A DNA stretch of 64,000 nucleotides from an uncultured Pelagimonas sp. (lineage in GTDB: Bacteria > Pseudomonadota > Alphaproteobacteria > Rhodobacterales > Rhodobacteraceae), in NCBI GenBank assembly GCA_947497905.1, contig CANMIH010000001.1:806001-870000 (forward strand). The letters are read 5' to 3'. Below, one piece after another: positions 1 to 7,750 of the stretch. The number at the start of each line of letters is the position of its first letter. Within the stretch, counting starts at the first letter, position 1. The position numbers and the translations under genes were made by a program. The notes beneath the pieces are model-generated. The model saw only the letters and a list, made by a program, of their open reading frames with translations, made no database searches and was not told where the DNA came from.

Positions 1-30
1 AACGCCCCGGAAAACTCCGGGGCGTTTTTG
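1..30. terminator. Rho-independent terminator hairpin
   Basis: An 11-bp GC-rich stem (AACGCCCCGGA / TCCGGGGCGTT) with a short loop is followed by a T run on the plus strand and preceded by A residues. It can therefore act in both directions. It lies just past the transketolase stop, so it probably ends that minus-strand gene and also a plus-strand gene that lies before the window. Confidence 0.8.
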
Positions 31-50
31 TATTCAGACTGTGATGCGGA

Positions 51-2069
51 TCAGAGCAGAGCTTTGACTTTTTCCGCAACATTCTCGGCGGTGATGCCGA
101 ATTTTTCGTACAGCGTGCCTGCCGGAGCGGAGGCACCAAAGCCTTCCATGCCAACAAAGTCGGATTTCTTGGCGCTGCCACGCTCGCCGCTCAACCAGCG
201 GTCCCAACCCATGCGGATCGAGGCTTCGACAGCGACGCGAACCGGGCCTGCGGGCGGCAGAACGCGGCGGCGATAGCTTTCGTCCTGCTGTTCAAACAGT
301 TCCCAGCACGGCATCGAAACAACGCGGGTGCCAATACCTTCGGCCTGCAGCAGATCGCGGGCGGCCAGAGCGATGGCCACTTCCGAACCGGTCGCCATGA
401 TGATCGCCTGACGCTTGCCTTCGGCTTCGGCCAGAACATAGGCACCTTTTTCCACCAGGTTGGCGGTCTTGTGCTCGGTGCGCACGGTCGGCACACCCTG
501 ACGGGTCAGCGACAGGACCGAGGGAGTTCCGGTCTGGCGCAGCGCGATTTCCCAGGCCTCAGCGGTTTCAACCGCATCCGCAGGACGGAACACCATAGTG
601 TTGGGTGTCGAGCGCGAGATGGCGAGATGTTCCACCGGCTGGTGGGTTGGGCCGTCTTCACCCAGACCAATCGAGTCGTGGGTCATAACAAAGACCGAAG
701 GGATCTTCATCAGAGCCGCCAGACGCATCGGTGGGCGGGCATAGTCGGTGAAGGCCATGAAGGTGCCGCCGTAGGGGCGGATACCGCCGTGCAGCGCCAT
801 GCCGTTCATTGCCGAGCTCATGCCGTGCTCGCGGATACCCCAGTACACGTAACGACCTTTGCGGTTGTCGGTGTCAAACACGCCCATATCGGCGGTTTTG
901 GTGTTGTTGGATCCGGTCAGGTCTGCCGAACCACCACAGGTTTCCGGCATGATCGGGTTGATCGCTGCCAGAGCCTTTTCCGACGCGGCGCGGGTCGCCA
1001 GTTTGGGCTGCTCTTCGCTGATCGCCTTTTTGAAGGCTTTCACAGTGGCCGACAGCTTTTTGGGCGCTTCGCCGGTCATAGTGCGGGTGAATTCGCGCTG
1101 ACGGCTTTCGCTTTGCGCGGCAAAGGTGGCTTCCCACTCTTCGCGGGCGGCTGCGCCACGGCTGCCAACCTCTTCCCACCAGGTTTTGATCTCGGCAGGC
1201 ACTTCAAATGCGCCCGAGGTCCAGCCCCAGTTGGCTTTGGCTGTGTCGTTCTGCTCACCATTGGTCAGCGCGCCGTGGCCCTTCGAGGTGTCCTGAGCGG
1301 CGTGACCCAATGCGATGTGGGTTTTGCAGGCGATCATCGACGGACGGCCGTCTTTCTTGGCAGCGGTAATGGCGGCATCGATTTCGGCGGCGTCATGACC
1401 GTCGATTTCCTGCACGTGCCAGCCTGAGGCCTTGAAGCGTGCCACCTGATCGGTGCGATCCGACAGCGACACCTTGCCGTCGATGGTGATGTCGTTGTTG
1501 TCCCAGAAGACAATCAGGTTGCCCAGCTCATAGCGGCCGGCAATACCGATGGCTTCCTGGCTCACACCTTCCATCAGGCAACCGTCGCCTGCGATGACAT
1601 AGGTGTGGTGGTTGACCAGCTTTTTGCCAAAGCGGCCACGCAGCATTTCTTCCGCCATGGCGAAACCAACCGAGTTGGCGATGCCCTGACCCAGTGGGCC
1701 AGTGGTGGTTTCAACGGCTTTCAGCAGGAAGTTCTCGGGGTGACCGGCGGTTTTTGCGCCCCACTGGCGGAAGTTTTTCACTTCGTCCAGTGTCACCTCG
1801 GGATCGCCGCAGAGATAAAGCAGCGAGTAGATCAGCATCGAGCCGTGGCCCGCCGACAGGATGAACCGGTCGCGGTCGTGCCATTCGGGGTTCTTGGCGT
1901 CGAATTTCAGGTGGTTCGAAAACAGAACCGTGGCGACATCGGCCATGCCAATTGGCATACCGGAGTGGCCCGAATTTGCGGCGGTCACCGCATCCAGGGT
2001 CAGGGCGCGAATGGCAGTTGCGCGCATCCAGTGATCAGGGTTGCGGGTACGGAGCTCTTGGATATCCAC
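51..2069 (-). CDS. tkt: Transketolase
   Basis: Thiamine-diphosphate enzyme of the pentose phosphate pathway and Calvin-type sugar rearrangements, moving two-carbon ketol units between sugar phosphates. Family marks are clear: NSGHSG near the N-terminus, [23 protein letters not shown], the ThDP/metal motif GDGCLMEG with the downstream DNN, and the pyrimidine-domain [16 protein letters not shown]. The reading frame is open to an ATG at 2138, but that start has no ribosome site. It would add 23 residues unlike the family N-terminus. A GTG at 2069, preceded by AAGGA at about ten bases, gives [14 protein letters not shown] and a protein of about 672 residues, close to the usual length. The start is therefore my choice between two; the product is not in doubt. 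Confidence 0.95.
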   Translation of the reverse strand: MDIQELRTRNPDHWMRATAIRALTLDAVTAANSGHSGMPIGMADVATVLFSNHLKFDAKNPEWHDRDRFILSAGHGSMLIYSLLYLCGDPEVTLDEVKNFRQWGAKTAGHPENFLLKAVETTTGPLGQGIANSVGFAMAEEMLRGRFGKKLVNHHTYVIAGDGCLMEGVSQEAIGIAGRYELGNLIVFWDNNDITIDGKVSLSDRTDQVARFKASGWHVQEIDGHDAAEIDAAITAAKKDGRPSMIACKTHIALGHAAQDTSKGHGALTNGEQNDTAKANWGWTSGAFEVPAEIKTWWEEVGSRGAAAREEWEATFAAQSESRQREFTRTMTGEAPKKLSATVKAFKKAISEEQPKLATRAASEKALAAINPIMPETCGGSADLTGSNNTKTADMGVFDTDNRKGRYVYWGIREHGMSSAMNGMALHGGIRPYGGTFMAFTDYARPPMRLAALMKIPSVFVMTHDSIGLGEDGPTHQPVEHLAISRSTPNTMVFRPADAVETAEAWEIALRQTGTPSVLSLTRQGVPTVRTEHKTANLVEKGAYVLAEAEGKRQAIIMATGSEVAIALAARDLLQAEGIGTRVVSMPCWELFEQQDESYRRRVLPPAGPVRVAVEASIRMGWDRWLSGERGSAKKSDFVGMEGFGASAPAGTLYEKFGITAENVAEKVKALL

Positions 2070-2306
2070 CGGGTCTAGATCCTTCAGCAGGGTGTGGGTC
2101 TGAGGCTCAATAGCAGTGTTGCGAAGAAGATCAAGCATCGGCGCTAACAGAGGCGGATTAACACCTTTAAGGACCGCTCATAAGGCCTTGGAACATATAG
2201 GGGGGCGCATTTTACTTGTCTGCTTGATAAACTTTGTTGAAAGGCGCCGTGGGCGATTCGCGGAAATGGCCAAAAGATAAGGCGTCAGAGCGGAAGAGAG
2301 GGCAGA

Positions 2307-3668
2307 ATGACCCAGATAAACGAATTACAGGGCCGGATCACAACCGCTTTGGATCGGATCGCGCAGGGGCTTGATAGCTGGGACCCGCAGGCCGCTCAGG
2401 CTGTGGCCACATCCGAAGTGGCGGCACTGGAAGAGCGGCTGGCGACAACTGAAGCGGCCCTGGCTGAGGCGCAAAGTGCCGTGGCGGCTGCCGAAGCGCA
2501 GATTGCCGAGGGTGGAGATACGACAAGCCTTGAGGCGCAGATCACCGATCTGAACACCTCGCTGGATATGGCCACCGAGGCACGTGAAAAAGCCGAATCC
2601 GAGATCGAGCTTGTGCGCGGTGATGCCGAAGGCGCGCGGGCAGAGATCGAAACGCTCAAGGCACAGCTGGCCGAGCTTGAGACCAATGGTGCAAACGATG
2701 CTGCGGTTGCGGTGGAACGGGCGCAGGCCGAGGCAGAGGCTGCAATTTCCGAAGTCTCCAATCTGCGCTCAGAACTCGATGAGCTGAAGGCGCAGGCTGA
2801 GGCGGCTCCCGAAGAAGCGGCGACGCCTGCGGTCGATCCAGCCCAATTGGACGAATTGACCGCACAAGTCGCCGCATTGAATGCAGATCTTATAGCTGCG
2901 CGATCTGAGGCCGACATGGCCCGCGACGGCATCACCGCTGCAGAAAAACGGGCCAATCTGGCGGAAGCCCAGCTGGCCGCCGCGCAACAATCCGACGATG
3001 AGCCTGTTGAGCCAGCGACGGAGGACAACTCGGCCCAGGTTGCTGAATTGACCGACCGTCTGGCAGCGCTTGAGGCCGATCTGCAGGCCGCACGCGCGGT
3101 GGCTGAGACGGCCCGCGAGGGTGCCAAAGCGGCAGAAGAACGCGCGACACAAGCCGAAGCTCAGCTGGCGGACGCGGCTGCGCAGCCTGTTGCAGATGAG
3201 GCAGCGGACGGCTCCGACGAAGGGCAGGACGATGCAGGATCCGCCGATGTGGCTGCGCTGCGTGAAGAGCTTGAAGATGAGAAAATGGCCAACGCGCAGT
3301 TGGAAGAACGTCTGAAAACCCTGCGTAAGCAAATGGCCGAAGCTGCATCAGAAACTGCGGATACTCCGGATGCACCCGCCGAAGAAGTGAGTGACGCCTC
3401 TCAAAACGAGGGACAGGGTGCTGATCTTGCTGCGTTGGATGCCGAGCTTCATCAGCTGCGCTCGGCAAATGCCGAGCTTGAAGCATCAATTGCCGCACTG
3501 CGGGAAGCGAATGCCCAAGGGGTTGGCGATCCGCATCTGATCAACAAGGCGATGATGGCGGAGCTGGAAAGCCTGCGCGCCTCTCGCAAAGTCGAGGCCG
3601 CCGAGGCGCAGGCCGTGTTGGGGGCGCTCGAACCGCTGTTGACCCAAGCCACCGGGGAGGCTCAGTAA
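2307..3668 (+). CDS. Long Ala/Glu-rich coiled-coil protein, ZauP-like partner of ZapA
   Basis: 453 residues, almost entirely predicted coiled coil: alanine, glutamate, glutamine and leucine heptads run from about residue 35 to 430, with acidic linkers near 230 and 290. There is no signal peptide or membrane segment, so it is cytoplasmic. The stop codon touches the zapA start (TAA then ATG with no gap), so the two are translationally coupled. In Caulobacter, a short coiled-coil protein called ZauP is encoded just upstream of zapA and works with ZapA to focus the FtsZ ring. This gene has that position and character but is much longer. The last 60 residues, with LINKAMMAELESLR, look less repetitive and may be the conserved part. 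The start has an AGAGGG-type ribosome site. Role inferred from position. Confidence 0.65.
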   Translation: MTQINELQGRITTALDRIAQGLDSWDPQAAQAVATSEVAALEERLATTEAALAEAQSAVAAAEAQIAEGGDTTSLEAQITDLNTSLDMATEAREKAESEIELVRGDAEGARAEIETLKAQLAELETNGANDAAVAVERAQAEAEAAISEVSNLRSELDELKAQAEAAPEEAATPAVDPAQLDELTAQVAALNADLIAARSEADMARDGITAAEKRANLAEAQLAAAQQSDDEPVEPATEDNSAQVAELTDRLAALEADLQAARAVAETAREGAKAAEERATQAEAQLADAAAQPVADEAADGSDEGQDDAGSADVAALREELEDEKMANAQLEERLKTLRKQMAEAASETADTPDAPAEEVSDASQNEGQGADLAALDAELHQLRSANAELEASIAALREANAQGVGDPHLINKAMMAELESLRASRKVEAAEAQAVLGALEPLLTQATGEAQ

Positions 3669-4067
3669 ATGTCACAGATCGAAGTTGAAATTCACATCGG
3701 TGAACGTGTGTTCGAAGTGGCCTGTCAGGAAGGCGAACAGCAATATCTTCAGGCCGCTGCTAAACTTCTGGATGCTGAGGCGCAGGTTCTTGTGAGCCAG
3801 ATCGGCCGCATGCCCGAGCCGCGTCTTTTGTTGATGTCCGGCCTGATGTTGGCGGATAAAACCGGAGGCTTGGAAGAACGCCTGCGCGCCGCCGAAGACA
3901 AGATCGGTGCGCTTCAGGCCGAGCTTGATGAGTTGAAGGCGCAACCCCCTGAGCAGGTCGAGGTGGCACGCATTCCAGATAGCGTCAATGAGATGCTGGC
4001 CGAGCTGGCGGCGCAGGCCGAATCCTTGGCCGCAACCGTTGAAGAGAAAACCAGCTCGGACGGTTAA
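3669..4067 (+). CDS. zapA: Cell division protein ZapA
   Basis: Small FtsZ-ring associated protein of 132 residues. It opens with the ZapA pattern VEIHIGERVFEVACQEGEQQYLQAAAKLLD, in which a beta hairpin leads into a helix, and continues into a coiled coil of about residues 65-95 that mediates dimer and tetramer formation. The C-terminal tail is acidic. It starts directly after the stop of the coiled-coil gene upstream and is followed 28 bases later by a strong hairpin terminator, so the two genes form a complete operon. Many alphaproteobacteria have 6S RNA after zapA; here there is no room for it before the terminator. Confidence 0.88.
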   Translation: MSQIEVEIHIGERVFEVACQEGEQQYLQAAAKLLDAEAQVLVSQIGRMPEPRLLLMSGLMLADKTGGLEERLRAAEDKIGALQAELDELKAQPPEQVEVARIPDSVNEMLAELAAQAESLAATVEEKTSSDG

Positions 4068-4094
4068 GTCTCTTAGACGGCAGTTTCGCAAAAT

Positions 4095-4130
4095 AGCAAA
4101 AGGCGGGATCATGTGATCCCGCCTTTTGCT
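4095..4130. terminator. Bidirectional terminator between zapA and grx
   Basis: A perfect 17-bp inverted repeat (arms AGCAAAAGGCGGGATCA and its complement, two-base loop) has A and T tracts at its ends. It sits between convergent zapA and the monothiol glutaredoxin gene and can stop transcription from both sides. Confidence 0.88.
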
Positions 4131-4163
4131 TTAATTACCACTTAGTAGATCTGGCGAAACTTC

Positions 4164-4526
4164 TTACGCGTTGGCTTCGCGGATCTTGTCCGCCGCGTCT
4201 TTGTCGTAGGAAATGCCGTTGTCGTCGAACATCTTGTCCAACTCACCAGACAGGGTCATTTCGGTGATGATGTCACAACCGCCGACAAATTCGCCTTTGA
4301 TGTACAGCTGGGGAATGGTGGGCCAGTCGGAGTAATCCTTGATGCCCTGACGGATCTCTTCATCAGCCAGAACGTTCACATCGGAGTAATCAATGCCCAT
4401 GTAGTTCAGCACACCGGCCACGCGGCTGGAAAATCCACACTGCGGCATGGATTTGGTGCCTTTCATGAACAGCACCACGTCATTGGCTTTGACGGTTTCG
4501 TCGATCTGAGTTTTTGCGTCGGTCAT
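4164..4526 (-). CDS. grxD: Grx4-type monothiol glutaredoxin
   Basis: 120-residue cytoplasmic monothiol glutaredoxin that carries or transfers a [2Fe-2S] cluster with glutathione. The active site CGFS is at residues 30-33, and the glutathione-binding WPTIPQLYI and GGCDI segments follow. The ATG at 4526 was chosen because it has AGGA at the right distance and gives the family N-terminus MTDAKTQI; an upstream ATG at 4565 would add 13 unlikely residues. It is directly downstream of a BolA gene on the same strand. Grx4 and BolA proteins form heterodimeric iron-sulfur complexes, so the pairing supports both names. Confidence 0.93.
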   Translation of the reverse strand: MTDAKTQIDETVKANDVVLFMKGTKSMPQCGFSSRVAGVLNYMGIDYSDVNVLADEEIRQGIKDYSDWPTIPQLYIKGEFVGGCDIITEMTLSGELDKMFDDNGISYDKDAADKIREANA

Positions 4527-4594
4527 GTTTATAGTCCTATCGGCATGTGAGCCGGTTACACTCATTTTGGGCAGTCAAACGGAGACTGCAAATG

Positions 4595-4831
4595 TCAGTC
4601 AGGGGCGCGGGTAGTCAGTGCAAGGGCGTGGAGCTCGCCTGACGGGCCGTCCATTTTGCCTTTGAGCGCGGCGTAAACAGCACGCTGCTGTTGCACGCGG
4701 TTTTTACCGCGAAAGCTTTCATCGACCACCATGGCCGACATGTGAACGCCGTCGCTTCCGGCGACCTGGATTTCCGCATCAGGAAAGCTTTCGCGCAGAA
4801 GGTCTTCGATTTGCTGTGCATGCATCGGCAT
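4595..4831 (-). CDS. BolA/IbaG family protein
   Basis: 78 residues with the compact BolA fold pattern: an N-terminal helix (IEDLLRESFPDAEI), beta strands around GVHMSAMVVDESFRGKNRV, and the conserved helix QQQRAVYAALKG. A histidine near residue 30 and one near residue 70 could help ligate the shared cluster with glutaredoxin. It lies upstream of the monothiol glutaredoxin on the same strand with a gap of 68 bases, so the two are probably cotranscribed. Whether it is nearer BolA or IbaG cannot be told from the sequence alone. Confidence 0.88.
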   Translation of the reverse strand: MPMHAQQIEDLLRESFPDAEIQVAGSDGVHMSAMVVDESFRGKNRVQQQRAVYAALKGKMDGPSGELHALALTTRAPD

Positions 4832-4949
4832 GGCGCCCGACTCCGGTAGTTTAGATATATTCTATATAGAGGTAGTGCGGCCAAGCCTGGGGTGCAAGGC
4901 AATTGCCTGCGACGGATGTGTTTCCGCGGCCTCTGGGGGATCTGAAAGA

Positions 4950-4980
4950 AAACAAAAGCGCCCCGGTGTGGGGCGCTTGG
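4950..4980 (-). terminator. Terminator after exonuclease III gene
   Basis: Inverted repeat AAGCGCCCC / GGGGCGCTT with a five-base loop. Read on the minus strand it is followed by a T-rich run, so it ends the minus-strand exonuclease III transcript. Confidence 0.8.
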
Positions 4981-5004
4981 ATTAGATCGGTCAGATCGAG
5001 CGTA

Positions 5005-5787
5005 TCAGATGTCCAGCTCGATACAGACCGGAACGTGGTCAGAGGGTTTTTCCCCGGCGCGAGTGTCTTTTTCGATCCAGCAGTCCCCGGCCAGATCGGC
5101 CGCGGCAGGGGTTAGAAGGATGTGGTCGATGCGAATTCCATTGTTGCGTTGCCAGGCGCCGGCTTGGTAATCCCAGAAGCTATAATGGCCTGGGGCGGCA
5201 TGCTGGGCGCGGAAGGCTTCGGTAAAGCCAAGATTGAGGATCTTGCGATAGGCTTCGCGGCTTTCGGGACGAAACAGGGCGTCTTCGGTCCAGCTTTCGG
5301 GTTTGGCGGCATCCTCCGCCTGTGGGATGATATTGTAATCACCGGCCATCAGCGCGGGCATTTCATCGGCCATCAATGCCTGAGCGCGATCATAGAGCCG
5401 TTCCATCCAGGCAAGTTTGTAATCATATTTGGGGCCGGGGGCTGGATTGCCATTCGGCAGATAGAGCCCACAGATGCGGAGCGCCTGTTTCTCACCAACA
5501 ACCGTGGCCTCGATCCAGCGCGCCTGTTCGTCGCTGTCATCGCCCGGCAAGCCCCGGGTGACATCTTCTAGTGGCAGTTTTGACAGTATGGCGACACCAT
5601 TAAAGCTCTTCTGGCCATGAGTGTGAACATTATAGCCCATGTCTTCAAAAATCTGACGCGGAAACGCGTCATCAATTGATTTGATTTCCTGAAGGACTGC
5701 CACATCTGGCTGCGCGCTGGTCAACCATTCGACAAGCGCAGGGGTCCGGGCTTTGATACCATTGATGTTGAACGTTGCAAATTTCAT
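5005..5787 (-). CDS. xthA: Exodeoxyribonuclease III
   Basis: 260-residue AP endonuclease/3'-5' exonuclease of base-excision repair. Visible motifs are MKFATFNINGIKAR at the start, the metal-binding glutamate in LQEIK (residue 34), a tyrosine-rich GLYLPNG region, the MAGDYNI aspartate/asparagine pair, and SDHVPV at the C-terminus with the catalytic histidine. The ATG at 5787 has a strong GGAGG site six bases upstream. An ATG at 5865 is in frame but adds residues that do not fit the family. It stands alone, with its own terminator. Confidence 0.94.
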   Translation of the reverse strand: MKFATFNINGIKARTPALVEWLTSAQPDVAVLQEIKSIDDAFPRQIFEDMGYNVHTHGQKSFNGVAILSKLPLEDVTRGLPGDDSDEQARWIEATVVGEKQALRICGLYLPNGNPAPGPKYDYKLAWMERLYDRAQALMADEMPALMAGDYNIIPQAEDAAKPESWTEDALFRPESREAYRKILNLGFTEAFRAQHAAPGHYSFWDYQAGAWQRNNGIRIDHILLTPAAADLAGDCWIEKDTRAGEKPSDHVPVCIELDI

Positions 5788-5900
5788 AGGGCGCCTCCGT
5801 TTGGATTCGTATCGCCCAGCGACCGGATCAGTGCAAGAAGAACCTCTTGATTCGCGAATTTGCAACCTTGCAAACCGAAAAACTCTGCAAATTCAGAAAT

Positions 5901-5984
5901 CTATCCACAAAAATTAAGGCGCTGTGGATAAAGCGTATTAACGAATTGGTAACGGAATATGCAATTCGACCCTAATGTGGATAA
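5901..5984. promoter_or_regulatory. Cluster of three DnaA-box-like sites in an AT-rich gap
   Basis: Within the 300-base gap between xthA and the repeat-protein gene, TTATCCACA occurs exactly twice on the minus strand (5923-5931 and 5976-5984). A one-mismatch copy, CTATCCACA, is at 5901-5909 on the plus strand. Between them, 5938-5952 reads TTAA-N7-GTAA, one base off the CtrA consensus TTAA-N7-TTAA. The stretch is AT-rich and holds the likely promoter of the repeat-protein gene. The sites are seen directly; binding is inference. Confidence 0.45.
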
Positions 5985-6087
5985 TTTGGCAATTGCACAA
6001 CCTTAGCAAGAAAAGGGCTTTTTGGATTCCCAGTAGGCGAGCAATTTGAGGGGGTAATTCACACCAATTCTCACAGGGAGAAATTCA

Positions 6088-6627
6088 ATGTCCGCTCAAC
6101 TGAAGCACGAAATTTCTAAACAAAGCCTTTCTTTCGTTAATAAAAGCGCCCTGACCGGAGAGGGTGTTGAAATGTTCACCTCATGGTCGGGACCAGCTGA
6201 GGGTGAAATCGAAACCGGCGATGCGATCGAGATGTTTACCTCGTGGTCGGGTCCAGCCACCGGAACAACGGAACAGGGGGATCATGTTGAGGCCTTCACG
6301 TCGTGGTCGGGTCCGACAACCGGCACTGCCGAGCAGGGTGACAATGTTCAGGCGTTCACCTCATGGTCTGGACCAGCCATCGGCACCACAGAACAGGGTG
6401 ACAATGTTGAGGCCTTCACGTCGTGGTCAGGTCCGACAACCGGCTCGGCCGAGCAAGGCGACAACGTTCAGGCCTTTACCTCATGGTCGGGTCCGGCGTC
6501 CGGCACCACAGAACAGGGCGACAACGTCGAAGCTTTCACGTCGTGGTCGGGTCCTGCAATCGGAACCGTCGAACAAGGCGATAATGTTCAGGCCTTCACG
6601 TCCTGGTCGGGTCCGGCCAAAGTCTAA
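6088..6627 (+). CDS. FTSWSGP tandem-repeat protein, function unknown
   Basis: 179 residues. A 26-residue lead segment (MSAQLKHEISKQSLSFVNKS...) is followed by seven full 20-residue units and one partial unit. Each unit has the form V(E/Q)(A/M)FTSWSGP(A/T)xGxxEQGDN, and FTSWSGP is identical in all eight copies. The units alternate VEA and VQA, which suggests growth by duplication of a 40-residue pair. It has no signal peptide, cysteine or membrane segment. Start has a clear AGGGAG site. A lead segment followed by near-identical short cores is the layout of multi-core ribosomal peptide precursors, and an unknown protein and a DMT exporter follow. It could equally be an intracellular repeat protein. 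I do not recognise its function. Confidence 0.85.
   Translation: MSAQLKHEISKQSLSFVNKSALTGEGVEMFTSWSGPAEGEIETGDAIEMFTSWSGPATGTTEQGDHVEAFTSWSGPTTGTAEQGDNVQAFTSWSGPAIGTTEQGDNVEAFTSWSGPTTGSAEQGDNVQAFTSWSGPASGTTEQGDNVEAFTSWSGPAIGTVEQGDNVQAFTSWSGPAKV
6166..6624 (+). repeat. 60-bp coding tandem repeat, about 7.6 copies
   Basis: In-frame 60-base units encode the 20-residue repeat. Codons for FTSWSGP differ between copies (for example ACC/ACG, TCA/TCG/TCC, GGA/GGT, CCA/CCG/CCT) while the amino acids do not change. That is the mark of selection on the peptide rather than of recent simple duplication. Confidence 0.95.
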
Positions 6628-6691
6628 CCCCTGAGAACCCGGGCGGGGCGACTTAATACGCCTTTGCCAATAGAAATAGAGGAGTGGTGTT

Positions 6692-7750
6692 GTGAGTAAT
6701 GTAATCCAATTGACCGTCCCGACCCGGATTAAGCCCACGGAGGCGCGGATTACCGCGCTTCTGGCCAGCTTTGCCAAATCACGTCGCATTTCAGATGACG
6801 TCTTTTGGCTAAAAGAAAATGCTGAAGTGTTAAATATTCTGGAGTGCACCGGGCAAAAGATCCCCGCTGATGCGCTTTCGGTTTATTCTGAGTTTTATGA
6901 AAATGCCGCGAAACGGCTTTCATTTTTCCCGCAGTATTATCGGTTTCTGCTCTCCCTCGTTCTGGATCTTGAAGATCTGGGGATGCCGGGGAATCAGTCG
7001 GAAAAGATGATCAACTTTGCCGTGCAGCAGGGAGTGGTTGGGGCCGAACTTTCCGATCTGCAACGGGCAGAAGCACGTCGTTTGATGCTACGGCGCGGTG
7101 TGAACCCAACTCGAGATGAAACGCTCGATGACAGATTGCGGGATTTTACGTCGCGTCATCAGACCTTTGCGCTTCCTAATAAAAAAGCCGCGTATGAATT
7201 GACACATATTTCATTCTACTTGAGCGAGTATGGTCGACGCGATCCAAAACTTGGCGTAGATAGTAAGCAGAGCCTGCACTTTGCTGGACTGACCGCATTT
7301 CTGGATCAGAACGCTGATTTGTTGGCAGAAATCTGTATCGCGCTGCGCTACGCCGGGGAGGAGCCGCCCAGAACTTGGACGGACTGGCTTGTTGCAGAGA
7401 CGGCATGTTTTGAGATCGAGGAGGGCGAGTACGTGCCTTTGAACGACGAATATCACGCGTTTCTGGTGTGCAACTGGCACCAGGCCGTTGTTGATGCGCC
7501 TATATTCCGCCACGCCATGTCCGGTGGGCGGATGCGCATTGATCGCCCTGCTGGGCAAACGGCGCTGCGTGAGATCAGTCAGGTGATGCTTGGCCTGGAT
7601 CAGAATCGCAGCGGCGATTGGTCTGTGATGCGCCGCCGTCTTGAGCCCTACCTCTCTCCCGAAGCCCACACCGTTTTAGAAACTGCTGCTGAGAGTAGCC
7701 CGCAGTTTGAGGCCTATTTCGAAGGGTTCGCCCGGGCAGGTGCGCAATGA
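6692..7750 (+). CDS. Helical protein of unknown function linked to the repeat protein
   Basis: 352 residues, probably all alpha-helical and soluble, with no signal peptide or clear membrane segment. Starts with GTG behind a strong GAGGAG site and the sequence SNVIQLTVPTR. A striking central segment reads ELTHISFYLSEYGRR (about residues 168-182). It is followed by a helix ending DLLAEICIALRYAG and later by a WTDWL segment. This pattern of a histidine near an aromatic YLS(E/D)YGR, then an acidic DLLAE helix, reminds me of uncharacterised families found with other peptide or secondary-metabolite loci, but I cannot name one with confidence. It lies 64 bases after the repeat gene and overlaps the next gene by four bases (ATGA), so the three are probably one operon. 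Confidence 0.8.
   Translation: MSNVIQLTVPTRIKPTEARITALLASFAKSRRISDDVFWLKENAEVLNILECTGQKIPADALSVYSEFYENAAKRLSFFPQYYRFLLSLVLDLEDLGMPGNQSEKMINFAVQQGVVGAELSDLQRAEARRLMLRRGVNPTRDETLDDRLRDFTSRHQTFALPNKKAAYELTHISFYLSEYGRRDPKLGVDSKQSLHFAGLTAFLDQNADLLAEICIALRYAGEEPPRTWTDWLVAETACFEIEEGEYVPLNDEYHAFLVCNWHQAVVDAPIFRHAMSGGRMRIDRPAGQTALREISQVMLGLDQNRSGDWSVMRRRLEPYLSPEAHTVLETAAESSPQFEAYFEGFARAGAQ

Noticed and set aside
4068-4095. 6S RNA after zapA
   Set aside because: Only about 28 bases lie between the zapA stop and the terminator, too short for 6S RNA.
5788-6087. Chromosomal replication origin suggested by DnaA boxes and AT-rich DNA
   Set aside because: None of the genes normally beside alphaproteobacterial origins (dnaA, hemE, parAB, gidA) is present, and three boxes are few. 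Kept only as a regulatory cluster.
6166-6624. CRISPR array from regular 60-base repeats
   Set aside because: The repeats are contiguous, in frame, coding and without unique spacers; they are a protein repeat.
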